Assembly (NCBI GenBank): GCA_965248255.1
Contig: CBDFIW010000003.1
Span: 434,001-498,000, forward strand
From: JAKZVK01 sp965248255
Lineage (GTDB): Bacteria; Acidobacteriota; Terriglobia; Bryobacterales; UBA6623
Direction of reading: 5' to 3'
DNA length: 64,000 nucleotides
Shown: in pieces, positions 43,310 through 51,020 of the stretch
Layout of the letters: each line of letters opens with the position of its first letter
How positions within the stretch are numbered: position 1 is the first letter of the stretch
Notes under the pieces: model-generated
What the model saw: the letters and a program-made list of their open reading frames with translations, nothing else
The model's database searches: none
What the model was told of the DNA's origin: nothing
Made by a program: the position numbers and the translations under genes

Positions 43310-43377
43310 GCGCGGCTCTGAAAACGGTCCTCAGCATCTGGGAGCGGAGATCGGCGGCTCGGCGGGTGGTGCCCGCT

Positions 43378-45030
43378 TTACTTCGCCTTTTCGACTGTCA
43401 CGACAAGACGCGGGTCTTGTGAGTCGTCAAGATGGTTGCGGTCGTAGCGCGGCGTCCAGCCGAGAGCCGTGATCATTTGGTGAAGTGGGCCGTACATGTC
43501 CTGGTTGAGACGGCCGACGGAGCTCTTCATGTACCGAGCCAAGTCGCGAGACTGGCAGTAGAAGCGGCCTTGATAGAGGTCGGACGGGATTTCGTGTGTG
43601 GAGTGGGTACCCGGTCCGCGGCTCGGAACCTTGATAATCAGCTTCGGTCCCGAGGGAGGCGGCGGGTCGTCTTGGTAAAACCACTCAAGCGGGATGGCGC
43701 GCAGACGGCGGCCGGTGACATCGCCCGGACGCGCGTTGACGACGCTCCTTCCCCACGAGACGAACACTATATCGCCGACCGGGCTGAGCATCGGATAGCT
43801 GACCCCACCGTAGTCAGCGGGCAGCTCCCCCACGTAATCGAGTCCGCGGGCCATACGTGGCTCGGGGTCCGGAGCGACGCGCCCGGCCGGTGGCAGGACA
43901 GAGGTGTCGATTGTACGGAAGTGCTGCCAGGTTTTGCCGTCGTCTTTGCTAATGGCCGAGGAGAGCCGTCCGCGACGGTAGCCGGCGCGGATCTCATTAC
44001 CCGAGACCTGGTTCCACGCCAGCAGCAGGTCGCCGGTCTTAGGGATGCGGACGATGGCACAGGGGGAATATGAGCCCGCGAGGGGCGTCGATTCAGGAAG
44101 ATCGAAGCGTTGACCGGGTCGGTAGACGACTGGCTCGCCCTTGGACGTGACCTGGTCCGTTCGGCGGCTGCGGGCGGTGTAGATTCGTCCGAGCGTGGTG
44201 CGGCAGTACATCACGACATCGCCGTTTTCGACCTCGATCACGCTGGGCTCGTCGCATGGCCACATGCCGCCATGTCCGTCTTGGTGCCAGACCATGATGC
44301 CACCGTCGCTGCGGTGCCAGGTCCGTCCTTCATCGTCGGAGTAGAAGGCGTAGGCGATATCGGGCTCCGGCCAGTGAGCGTGGCCCTCAATCGGGGCCAT
44401 CTTCCCGTTGAGCAGGCCCCAGGAGCCGGTGTCCGCATACAGTCCCTTATGGCCGGCGCCGCCTGTGAAGCGGACGGGCTGTATCAGACGTCCGGTGCTG
44501 GTCTGGATGAGTGTGTTCTTGTAAGGCCAGGCAGGGACGTTGCCGACGGACATCTTGCCGCGGCGCTCCCAGGTCGTGCCTTCGTCGCCGGAGACGAAAA
44601 AGTGGAGGCCTGCGAGGTGGTGTTCCCAAAGCTCACCCTCCGCGCGGTCCCGTAGCGGCGCTGGCCCGCCGAGCTTGCCCGAGTCGAGCCTAATGGCGCC
44701 CTCGAGCCGAGTAGGCAGCGGATTGGGCTTGGACCAAGACCGCCCGCCGTCCCTGGAATAGGCGATCTTGCCGGCGCCGATCATCATCAACCGCCCGTCA
44801 CGATGTTTCAACACGGGCGCTTGGCCGATCGGGGCTGCCGTTTCCCAACCGACATCCAGCTTCCTCACGCCCGCGGCTGGAGGGTCGGGGACACGATGCT
44901 CGATGATGTCGGCCGCGGAGGGCTGCTGGGCTGGCAGAGTGCCTACCACGGCGATGACCACACACGTTGGAGCTAGTTTATGTAGAGCAAGCACCTTGCT
45001 TTCCCTTCCTTCCCGGACCGAAGCCAGCAT
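43378..45030 (-). CDS. secreted BNR/Asp-box repeat (sialidase-like) protein
   Basis: The protein is about 550 aa. The start is taken at MLASVREGRES (45030), with GTG codons slightly downstream also possible before LHKLAPTCVVIAVVGTL, a likely export signal. Asp-box motifs S-x-D-x-G-x-T/S-W recur: YSRDGGRSWSKP, SGDEGTTWERRG, SDDEGRTWHRSD and SKDDGKTWQHFR, giving a six-bladed sialidase-like propeller. The classical sialidase Arg triad is not obvious, so catalytic activity is uncertain. It is the last gene of the minus-strand module with SUMF1-like, DUF1501 and DUF1549/1553 genes and may act on a polysaccharide or glycan together with them. Confidence 0.75.
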   Translation of the reverse strand: MLASVREGRESKVLALHKLAPTCVVIAVVGTLPAQQPSAADIIEHRVPDPPAAGVRKLDVGWETAAPIGQAPVLKHRDGRLMMIGAGKIAYSRDGGRSWSKPNPLPTRLEGAIRLDSGKLGGPAPLRDRAEGELWEHHLAGLHFFVSGDEGTTWERRGKMSVGNVPAWPYKNTLIQTSTGRLIQPVRFTGGAGHKGLYADTGSWGLLNGKMAPIEGHAHWPEPDIAYAFYSDDEGRTWHRSDGGIMVWHQDGHGGMWPCDEPSVIEVENGDVVMYCRTTLGRIYTARSRRTDQVTSKGEPVVYRPGQRFDLPESTPLAGSYSPCAIVRIPKTGDLLLAWNQVSGNEIRAGYRRGRLSSAISKDDGKTWQHFRTIDTSVLPPAGRVAPDPEPRMARGLDYVGELPADYGGVSYPMLSPVGDIVFVSWGRSVVNARPGDVTGRRLRAIPLEWFYQDDPPPPSGPKLIIKVPSRGPGTHSTHEIPSDLYQGRFYCQSRDLARYMKSSVGRLNQDMYGPLHQMITALGWTPRYDRNHLDDSQDPRLVVTVEKAK

Positions 45031-45121
45031 ACCATCAAGTCTTTGAATTGAGTGCTGGGCAGAGCCGACCAGCTGGCCCAATCATGTTCCGGGAGGCGGA
45101 ATCAGCCAGGTCGGCGCGCCA

Positions 45122-45922
45122 TCACTCGGCCGGGGCTTCGGCGGGCGAGTCCTTCGCGCAGCGAAAGCCGACGTTGGGCGTCCGCTGGTTGGGACGCACC
45201 CAGTTTCGGAAGAACACGGTGATGCGGCGCGGGCCGGACGACCAGGAGCCGCCCCGGATGATCTTGTACATCCCTTGCTCGGGCCCCCGCGGGTTTACGC
45301 CCGGACTTTTCTCGTAATAAGTGCGTTCGAACCAGTCCGAGCACCACTCGGCAACGCCACCGGCCATGTCATGGAGCCCAAACTCGTTCGGAGCATGGCT
45401 GCCTACGGGTCCCGGACCGAGCGGCGTATTGAAGCGGGCGCGCGTGCGTTCGGGCAGGTCCTCGCCCCAGGGATAGTGCTTCTCCTCAAGGCCGCCGCGC
45501 GCGGCGCGTTCCCACTCCGCTTCGGTGGGAAGGCGCTTGTCCTTCCATGCGCAGTAGGACGTGGCGTCGGACCAGTCGACGTTGTGGACGGGCAAGTCCT
45601 CCGTTCCTTCCGGTAAGGCGCCATCGAGCCAGTGATAGGGAACGCGATGACCGGTCGCCTTGACGAACTGCTCGTACTCCACCTGCGTGACCTCACGGGA
45701 GTCCATGAAGTAGGCATGAAGCCGAACCGGATGCGCCGGCAGGTCGTCGCGCAGCACCAGCGGCCTCATACCCGTCTTGTCGTCCTCGGTTTCGTAGGAC
45801 CGTCCCATCATGAACTCGCCGGCGGAGACTAACACCATCCCGTCCGGAGGATCGAGCTTGGGCGCCTCGCCCCCAAACGCAGCGGCAACAACACACAAAA
45901 GGAGTGCGGCCCGGAGCAACAT
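45122..45922 (-). CDS. secreted SUMF1/formylglycine-generating-enzyme-like domain protein
   Basis: The protein is 266 aa. The signal peptide is LLRAALLLCVVAAAFGG. The FGE-sulfatase domain is clear: DGMVLVSAGEFMMGRSYE, FMDSREVTQVEYEQFVKATG, PVHNVDWSDATSYCAWKDKR, LPTEAEWERAARGG, NEFGLHDMAGGVAEWCSDWF, IIRGGSWSSGPRRITVFFRN and NVGFRCAKD. The cysteine pair that binds copper in active FGE is not evident, so this is probably a SUMF1-fold protein of another role rather than a sulfatase activator. It is 14 bp downstream of the DUF1501 gene on the same strand. Confidence 0.85.
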   Translation of the reverse strand: MLLRAALLLCVVAAAFGGEAPKLDPPDGMVLVSAGEFMMGRSYETEDDKTGMRPLVLRDDLPAHPVRLHAYFMDSREVTQVEYEQFVKATGHRVPYHWLDGALPEGTEDLPVHNVDWSDATSYCAWKDKRLPTEAEWERAARGGLEEKHYPWGEDLPERTRARFNTPLGPGPVGSHAPNEFGLHDMAGGVAEWCSDWFERTYYEKSPGVNPRGPEQGMYKIIRGGSWSSGPRRITVFFRNWVRPNQRTPNVGFRCAKDSPAEAPAE

Positions 45923-45936
45923 GACGTGATTCGGTC

Positions 45937-47322
45937 CTAGACGAAGAGCTCTTGGATCTCGTCGTCAATGCAAGGCTCGGTGGCGCCGAGCGGGTCCACG
46001 TAGCGGTAAACGCGTTTGGACGGCGTGTTGGTGATCGCTTTTCTCCAATCGATGCCGAGGGCGGAGTAGACCGAGGCATAGATGTTCTCGGTCTTTGGCT
46101 GCATCCCGTATTCCCAGCCGGTCTCGAGCGCATTCTCGCCGGCAGCGTCGGTGCGGCCGATGATGCGTCCCCCCTTGACCCCGCCACCCGCGAATAGGCC
46201 GATGTAGCACTTGTTGTAGTGGTGGCGGCCATCCACGCCGTTGAGCACGCCCGGCACGCGGCCGAACTCGGTCGGCACGACAATGATCGTGTCGTCGAGC
46301 AGCGTCTTCTCGGAATCGTGCGGCGATGGCGCACTCCCAAGGTCACGGATCAGAGCGGCCACGGCCCGGTCGAGGTGATTGCAATGGCTGTAGTGATTGC
46401 TCTTCTTCTTGTGATCGAAGATGTTCTTGTGGTGGTCCCAGCCGGCGTGTTTTACGTGAATGTAACGGGTTCCCGCGTCGGCCTGGATCAGGTTGCGCGC
46501 AAGCACACACCCGAGCCCCACCGTGTTGTCGCCATAGCGCTTGCGGTCTTCGTCGTTGACAGCGAGAGCCGCAGGCCAGCGGCTGTCTCCCAGGATGCGA
46601 TAGGCATCCTGCTGAAAGCTGCTGAATGCCGAAAGCTCGCGGCCCCGCTGCTTTCGGTCCCGTGCGATGACCCTTTCCAAATCGCGCAGCAGCCGATAGC
46701 GCTCCTCGAGAAGGTAGAGCACCTCGCCCTGCGCGGCGACGCTTCCCACCCCTGCCTCCGCATTGATGTCCATGCCGGAAAAACTGGGGTGAAGGAAACC
46801 GCTCGGCAGCGCCGCGGAACCGAGGTTGAACGTAACGAAACTGGGAAACGTATCGGTCTCTCTTCGCTGCGATTCAAGCTCGTACGCAACCACCGAACCC
46901 ACCGGCGGAATTTCCGACACCTGGGCAGGATTGAGCGGCCGACCCGCCCGCGTGTAGTATTCACCCCGAAAGTGAACCACTTCGTGGCTCCAGAACGAGC
47001 GGACGATGGACACCTTGTCCATCTCGGACGAAAGTTTGGGGAGCAGGCGGTGCGAGAGATAGAGGTCGTTGCGGACTTGCCGGACATCGAAATCGTCTTG
47101 CGTACCGGCGTTCTCTTTGAAGTCGAACGTGTCGGTATGGCTGATGGCGTCGGCGGCCTCGACGACGATGCAGTTTCGGGCTGTGCCGCGCGGGTTCGCA
47201 CGCCCGGCCGCGCGCAGCTTCGGGGGCCACAGGCCCTGTTCGACGAAGGCCCCCGTTAAGCTCAGGGTGCCCAACTTCAGCACGTCTCGCCGGGCGGGAA
47301 GGATGTCCTTAACCGTTTTCAT
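45937..47322 (-). CDS. DUF1501 family protein (sulfatase-like fold), Tat-exported
   Basis: The protein is 461 aa. The leader PARRDVLKLGTLSLTGAFV carries twin arginines. The body shows DUF1501 features: IVVEAADAISHTDTFDFKEN near the start, VSIVRSFWSHEVVHFRGEYY, YIHVKHAGWDHHKNIFDHKK, DTIIVVPTEFGRVPGVLNG and GRHHYNKCYIGLFAGGGVKG, with conserved metal-type His/Asp residues. Many DUF1501 proteins are annotated as sulfatase-like and are abundant in Planctomycetes and some Acidobacteria beside DUF1549/DUF1553 genes, as here. It starts 12 bp after the DUF1553 stop, so the two are presumably co-expressed. Enzymatic activity is not established. Confidence 0.88.
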   Translation of the reverse strand: MKTVKDILPARRDVLKLGTLSLTGAFVEQGLWPPKLRAAGRANPRGTARNCIVVEAADAISHTDTFDFKENAGTQDDFDVRQVRNDLYLSHRLLPKLSSEMDKVSIVRSFWSHEVVHFRGEYYTRAGRPLNPAQVSEIPPVGSVVAYELESQRRETDTFPSFVTFNLGSAALPSGFLHPSFSGMDINAEAGVGSVAAQGEVLYLLEERYRLLRDLERVIARDRKQRGRELSAFSSFQQDAYRILGDSRWPAALAVNDEDRKRYGDNTVGLGCVLARNLIQADAGTRYIHVKHAGWDHHKNIFDHKKKSNHYSHCNHLDRAVAALIRDLGSAPSPHDSEKTLLDDTIIVVPTEFGRVPGVLNGVDGRHHYNKCYIGLFAGGGVKGGRIIGRTDAAGENALETGWEYGMQPKTENIYASVYSALGIDWRKAITNTPSKRVYRYVDPLGATEPCIDDEIQELFV

Positions 47323-47334
47323 GGCTCGGAATGC

Positions 47335-49285
47335 TCAGTAGTTAAACAAAAACTCCGGCTTGTTGAGCAGCGCCCACTGCAAGCTTTCAAGCCCTTGCTT
47401 ACGGTCCTTATGCAGCGCGCCGAGCGAAATACCCATTTCCTCCGGCAACGGCCGCCGTGACAGTGTCGCCAGATAAATCTTCTCGACGAGGCCACGATCG
47501 AGTACCCGCTCTACTTCTTCCGGTTCGGGGTCGCGTCCCACCGCCGCGCGGAAGCTTTGCTCGATCATGATGCGGTCGTCCGTCAGGCGGTCGAGCAACT
47601 GATCCACACGACTGTTACCTTCCGCTTTGACGCGGTCGAGCACGACCTGCGAGTTCATCATCAACATCGCCTGCAACGACGACGTTTGGGTCCTGGCAGG
47701 GAGATTGTCACGGCTCTGCTGGCCGAAGGCACGTAGAAACTCCGACACTTCCCGATTCACATGGGCCGGGTCCAGGAGCTGCATAGCCATGGCCACGTCA
47801 TCAACACCGCTCTTGTACGAGCCCGGCCGGGCCGTCGCGGTCACGATCGAGTCATGCAGCTCGACGGCGCTCAACATCCTCACGAACTTACGCGGATAGT
47901 AGTTCGCGTACTCGGGCTTCCATTCCGCTTCGAACTTCGACGACAGCCGATAAGCGTTCGACTTCATGATCGTGCGCACCAGGTGCTTGAAGCTGAAGCT
48001 GTGGCTCTGGAAGTCGCGGGCCAAATCGTCGAGCAGCTCGGGGTTGGAAGGTTGGGTCGTCCAGCCCTCGGGCAGTTCTTGGTCCGGGTAGTAACGCGCC
48101 AGGTCGAACCCATCCAAGGGCTCGACGATGCCGAAGCCCATCAACTCGGCCCAGATACGGTTCGTGATCGCTCGCGAGAACTGAATGTGCCCGGTCAGCA
48201 GGCGCGCCAGCTCGTCGCGAGGCATGTGGTCGGGCCGGGCCGCCTCGCCGGTGAGGATAAAGCGCGGCTCATTCGACCCGCCTTTGCGAGGCACCCGAAC
48301 GATACTCTCGCCCTCGGTCGGGTAGCCCGGTTCGACGTCGTCCACCGTGTACTCGGTGTTCGCCTGGAAGCCGTTCTCCCAGTTCATGACCATGCGCGTC
48401 TTGCCGAAGAACGCTGCTTGCTGGAAGAACTGCTCCCGTGTCTTCCCGGTGAAAAAGACGTTCACCTTCTCGAGGTAACCCGCACCGTCGTGGCACGACA
48501 CGCAGCCGGGATTCACACCCAGCAGCACCTTGCTGTACGTGATCGTGAACTCGTCGATCGAGTCGGCGCGGTTTACGAGGTCGTGCGCGTCCGCCTTGTC
48601 AGGGTCGTCCTTGGCTTTGACGAAGTCGCGTGCGAAGTAGAGCGCCCCCGGCGACGAATGACTGCTCTTCCCCCCCTTGCGTCAGCAAGTCGGTCACCAC
48701 GTCGGCGTAGGAGCGGTCGAGACGAAGCCACTCCACAATCCAATAATGGAAGAGATTCTTGCCGAAGCCCATGCGGTTGCCCGCCCGGAAGAGATCCTCG
48801 AAATAGTACGACCAGCGCTCGACGAACTCCTCGCTATCGACTAGGCGATCGACCAGCTTGTCACGCTTGTCCGGGTCGGAGTCGTCGAGGAAGGGCAGCA
48901 GCTCGGCCACCGGCGGGACGCGCCCCGTCGCATCCAAGTAGGTCCGGCGGGCGAACTCGCGGTCCGAGGCAAGGCCGGCACGCGGGATGCCGTCGTGCTC
49001 GATGCGCCCGAAGATGTCGTCGTCGATGAAGTTCCGCCGAGGAATGGCAGCGTTCAGGGCGGGGGCTTCCAGGCCGGTGGTGCCCAGGGCCGTGGCGTTC
49101 AGCGCAGCCTCGCCCGGCCGCACACCGGCAGCCTGCTCGGTGAGCTGCTCCGCCACCTCGGACGCCGGCACGCCTTCTTGAACCTGGTGTGCCCGCTCCA
49201 TGCGCTCGCGAGCTTCGGGAGCAAGCTGCTGCGCCGTCAAGAGCACAGGTGCTACCGCCAGACAGGCCAGAAGGCGGGGTTTCAT
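47335..49285 (-). pseudogene. DUF1549-DUF1553 protein interrupted by a one-base frameshift
   Basis: The 5' part (49285 to about 48677) has a signal peptide (MKPRLLACLAVAPVLLTA) and the DUF1549 region (NFIDDDIFGRIEHDGIP, RRTYLDATGRVP, KLVDRLVDSEEFVERWSYYF). The 3' part continues in another frame through YSKVLLGVNPGCVSCHDGAG (a CxxCH heme motif) into DUF1553 (LTGHIQFSRAITNRIWAELM, NAYRLSSKFE, RPLPEEMG). The switch falls at seven consecutive C residues, 48670-48676. Removing one base joins the two parts into a single protein of about 650 aa (…LLTQGGKSSHSSPGALYF…). The break may be a sequencing error, a phase-variable tract or a recent mutation. The product is predicted to be a secreted heme-containing protein of the planctomycete-type module. 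Confidence 0.85.
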
Positions 49286-49469
49286 CGTAGCGGCTCTCAA
49301 TGCCATTATCTCAATGCGTCCATCGGCCTGCGCTCAAGAATCTCCCGACGTGGCGCACGCTCGTGGCCTGCCGAGCCGAGCCGTGCTCGGCTCTTGTGCC
49401 CCACACACCGAACCCTCTCAACTCATCAAATCCATCAGGCCCGTCTTCACGGGCCTTGGGTTTCCCTAG

Positions 49470-49851
49470 CAGCCCGTGGTAAAGGTGTGCTCTCGTGACT
49501 GTCACCGAACGGAGGCATTGTACTTTGCCACGAGCTGTTCGCGCCCGTGAATCGGGCGCCACAATCATAGCCCATGGATTTCATCCATGGGTCTCGAAAA
49601 CGCCTACCCGTAACTGGTTTCCCCCGTTGCTGTCTATCCTTGCTCGCGGTCGAACGACCGCGGGGCAAGGATAGACAGCAACGGGCGTGTGGCGGTACCT
49701 TCGATCGATACCCACGGATGAATCCGTGGGCTACGATTGTTCGACCCTGAGGGGCCGTGTGGCTTGAGCAGATGTAGAAACTCCAGGCGGGAACGACATG
49801 TGGCGCCCCCGCCTAGCAAAATCCACCACTCTCAACTTTTGCCACAGGCTG
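49470..49851. mobile_element. MITE-like element with ends of the IS1182-type insertion sequence
   Basis: The ends CAGCCCGTGGTAAAGGT (49470) and ACTTTTGCCACAGGCTG (49851) match the inverted repeats of the element at 2969-4434 with a few mismatches. CTAG bounds both sides (49466-49469 and 49852-49855, shared with an IS630 end). It has no transposase. A smaller 68-bp unit with both ends (49470-49537) lies at its left, followed by palindrome P3. The adjoining gap 49286-49469 holds two hairpins, GAGCCGAGC/GCTCGGCTC (49373-49393) and AGGCCCGT/ACGGGCCT (49437-49456), and no gene. Confidence 0.65.
49538..49757 (+). repeat. nested palindrome repeat, copy P3 (core inverted)
   Basis: The outer parts match P2 in order and orientation: GCGCCCGTGAATCGGGCGC, ACAATCATAGCCCATGG on the left, and CCCACGGATGAATCCGTGGG then GGCTACGATTGTTCGACCC on the right. 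The central hairpin arms are about 49623-49652 and 49655-49685, with one mismatch and one bulge. The 124-bp core (49590-49713) matches the reverse complement of the P2 core: its left spacer TCTCGAAAACGCCTACCCG corresponds to the P2 right spacer read backwards. Confidence 0.9.
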
Positions 49852-49854
49852 CTA

Positions 49855-51018
49855 GTGTAGTGCACCATAAATAATGTAACTTATATTGACTTCCCATCGT
49901 CTCTATTAACAGGAGGCATGGGATGCGAAGAGCACAACCAGTAACTTTGAACACGGCGCAATGCAAGCAGTTGGACCGCTACGCGCGCGGCCGCCAAGTC
50001 GCCGTTCGTCTCGCCCTGCGAGCCAGGATTGTCCTGCTGGCCGCCGACGGTCTCGAGAATAAGCAGATCGCCGCACAGCTCGGTGTCTCGCGGCAGTTGG
50101 TGGCCCGCTGGCGCACGCGCTTTCTCGAAAGCAGCATCGCCGGCATTGCAAAAGACGCCCCACGGCCCGGTCGTAAACCTGCCGTCTCGAAGCAGAAAGT
50201 ACAGCAGATCATCCACAAGACCACCCGCGAGAAACCGTCCAACGCCACCCACTGGAGCCGCCGCACCATGGCCGCCGCGGCCGGCGTCAGCGCTTCCACC
50301 GTGGGACGGATTTGGCGCGCCCATGGCCTCAAGCCCCACCGCGTCAAGACCCTCAAGCTCAGCAATGACCCGCGTTTCGCCGAGAAACTCGACGACATCG
50401 TCGGACTCTATCTCAATCCGCCTGAGCATGCTCTGGTTCTCTCGCTCGATGAGAAGTCCCAAATCCAAGCCCTCGATCGCACCCAGCCCGGCCTGCCGCT
50501 CAAAAAGGGACGCGGCCAAACGATGACCCACGATTACAAGCGCAACGGCACGACCACCCTGTTTGCGGCGCTCAACAGCCTTGACGGCAGCGTGATCGCC
50601 GAGTGCATGCCCCGACACAGCCACCAGGAATGGCTGCGCTTCCTGCGCTTAATTGACCGCCGCACCCCCAAGGACAAACAGCTTCATCTCATCGTGGACA
50701 ACTATGCCACCCACAAGCATGCCGCTGTGAAGCGTTGGCTCGATCGTCACCCGCGCTTCCACATTCATTTCACCCCGACCTCGGCGTCGTGGCTGAACAT
50801 GGTCGAGCGATTCTTTCGCGATCTCACCGTCAAGCGCCTGCGCCGCGGCGTGTTTCGCAGCGTGGACGAGCTCGTCGCCGCCATTGACGACTACATCGCC
50901 CAGCACAACGGGCATCCCACGCCCTTCATCTGGACCGCGACCGCCTCCGACATCCTCGAGAAAGTCAAGCGCGGACGTGCCGCCCTGCCTAAGGTGCAAT
51001 CTGCTTGACGCACTACGC
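49855..51018 (+). mobile_element. IS630-family insertion sequence (type B), copy 1
   Basis: The ends are GTGTAGTGCACC (49855) and a right end GACGCACTACGC (51018). TA lies at 49853-49854 and 51019-51020. The element is about 1164 bp and nearly identical to copy 2 (56665-57827). Differences include one extra base after ATAATG at the left, the right-tip bases, and a few substitutions in the gene. It is inserted exactly in the CTAG at the right end of the MITE-like element and is followed directly by a 5'-truncated MutS-like gene. Confidence 0.9.
49923..51008 (+). CDS. IS630-family transposase (type B), copy 1
   Basis: The protein is 361 aa, starting MRRAQPVTLNTAQCKQLDRY with AGGAGG ten bases upstream. 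The helix-turn-helix is ENKQIAAQLGVSRQLVARWR. The DDE motifs are ALVLSLDEKSQIQALDRT, LHLIVDNYATHKHAAVKRWL and SWLNMVERFFRDLTVKRLRR. The frame ends with TGA at 51006-51008 before the right inverted repeat. It differs from copy 2 by one visible residue (KTLKLS here, KTFKLS there) and by keeping the stop codon. It looks intact. Confidence 0.93.
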   Translation: MRRAQPVTLNTAQCKQLDRYARGRQVAVRLALRARIVLLAADGLENKQIAAQLGVSRQLVARWRTRFLESSIAGIAKDAPRPGRKPAVSKQKVQQIIHKTTREKPSNATHWSRRTMAAAAGVSASTVGRIWRAHGLKPHRVKTLKLSNDPRFAEKLDDIVGLYLNPPEHALVLSLDEKSQIQALDRTQPGLPLKKGRGQTMTHDYKRNGTTTLFAALNSLDGSVIAECMPRHSHQEWLRFLRLIDRRTPKDKQLHLIVDNYATHKHAAVKRWLDRHPRFHIHFTPTSASWLNMVERFFRDLTVKRLRRGVFRSVDELVAAIDDYIAQHNGHPTPFIWTATASDILEKVKRGRAALPKVQSA

Positions 51019-51020
51019 TA

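Noticed and set aside
43378..45030. Calling the BNR protein a true sialidase (NanH)
   Set aside because: Asp-boxes are clear, but the catalytic Arg triad and nucleophile Tyr could not be placed.
47761..49029. 422-codon plus-strand frame antisense to the DUF1549/1553 gene
   Set aside because: Composition typical of an antisense shadow (Val/Arg/His-rich), while the minus strand encodes recognised domains.
49437..49456. AGGCCCGT-CTTC-ACGGGCCT hairpin as an intrinsic terminator
   Set aside because: No plus-strand gene ends upstream and the following tract is not T-rich; left as part of the repeat-rich gap.
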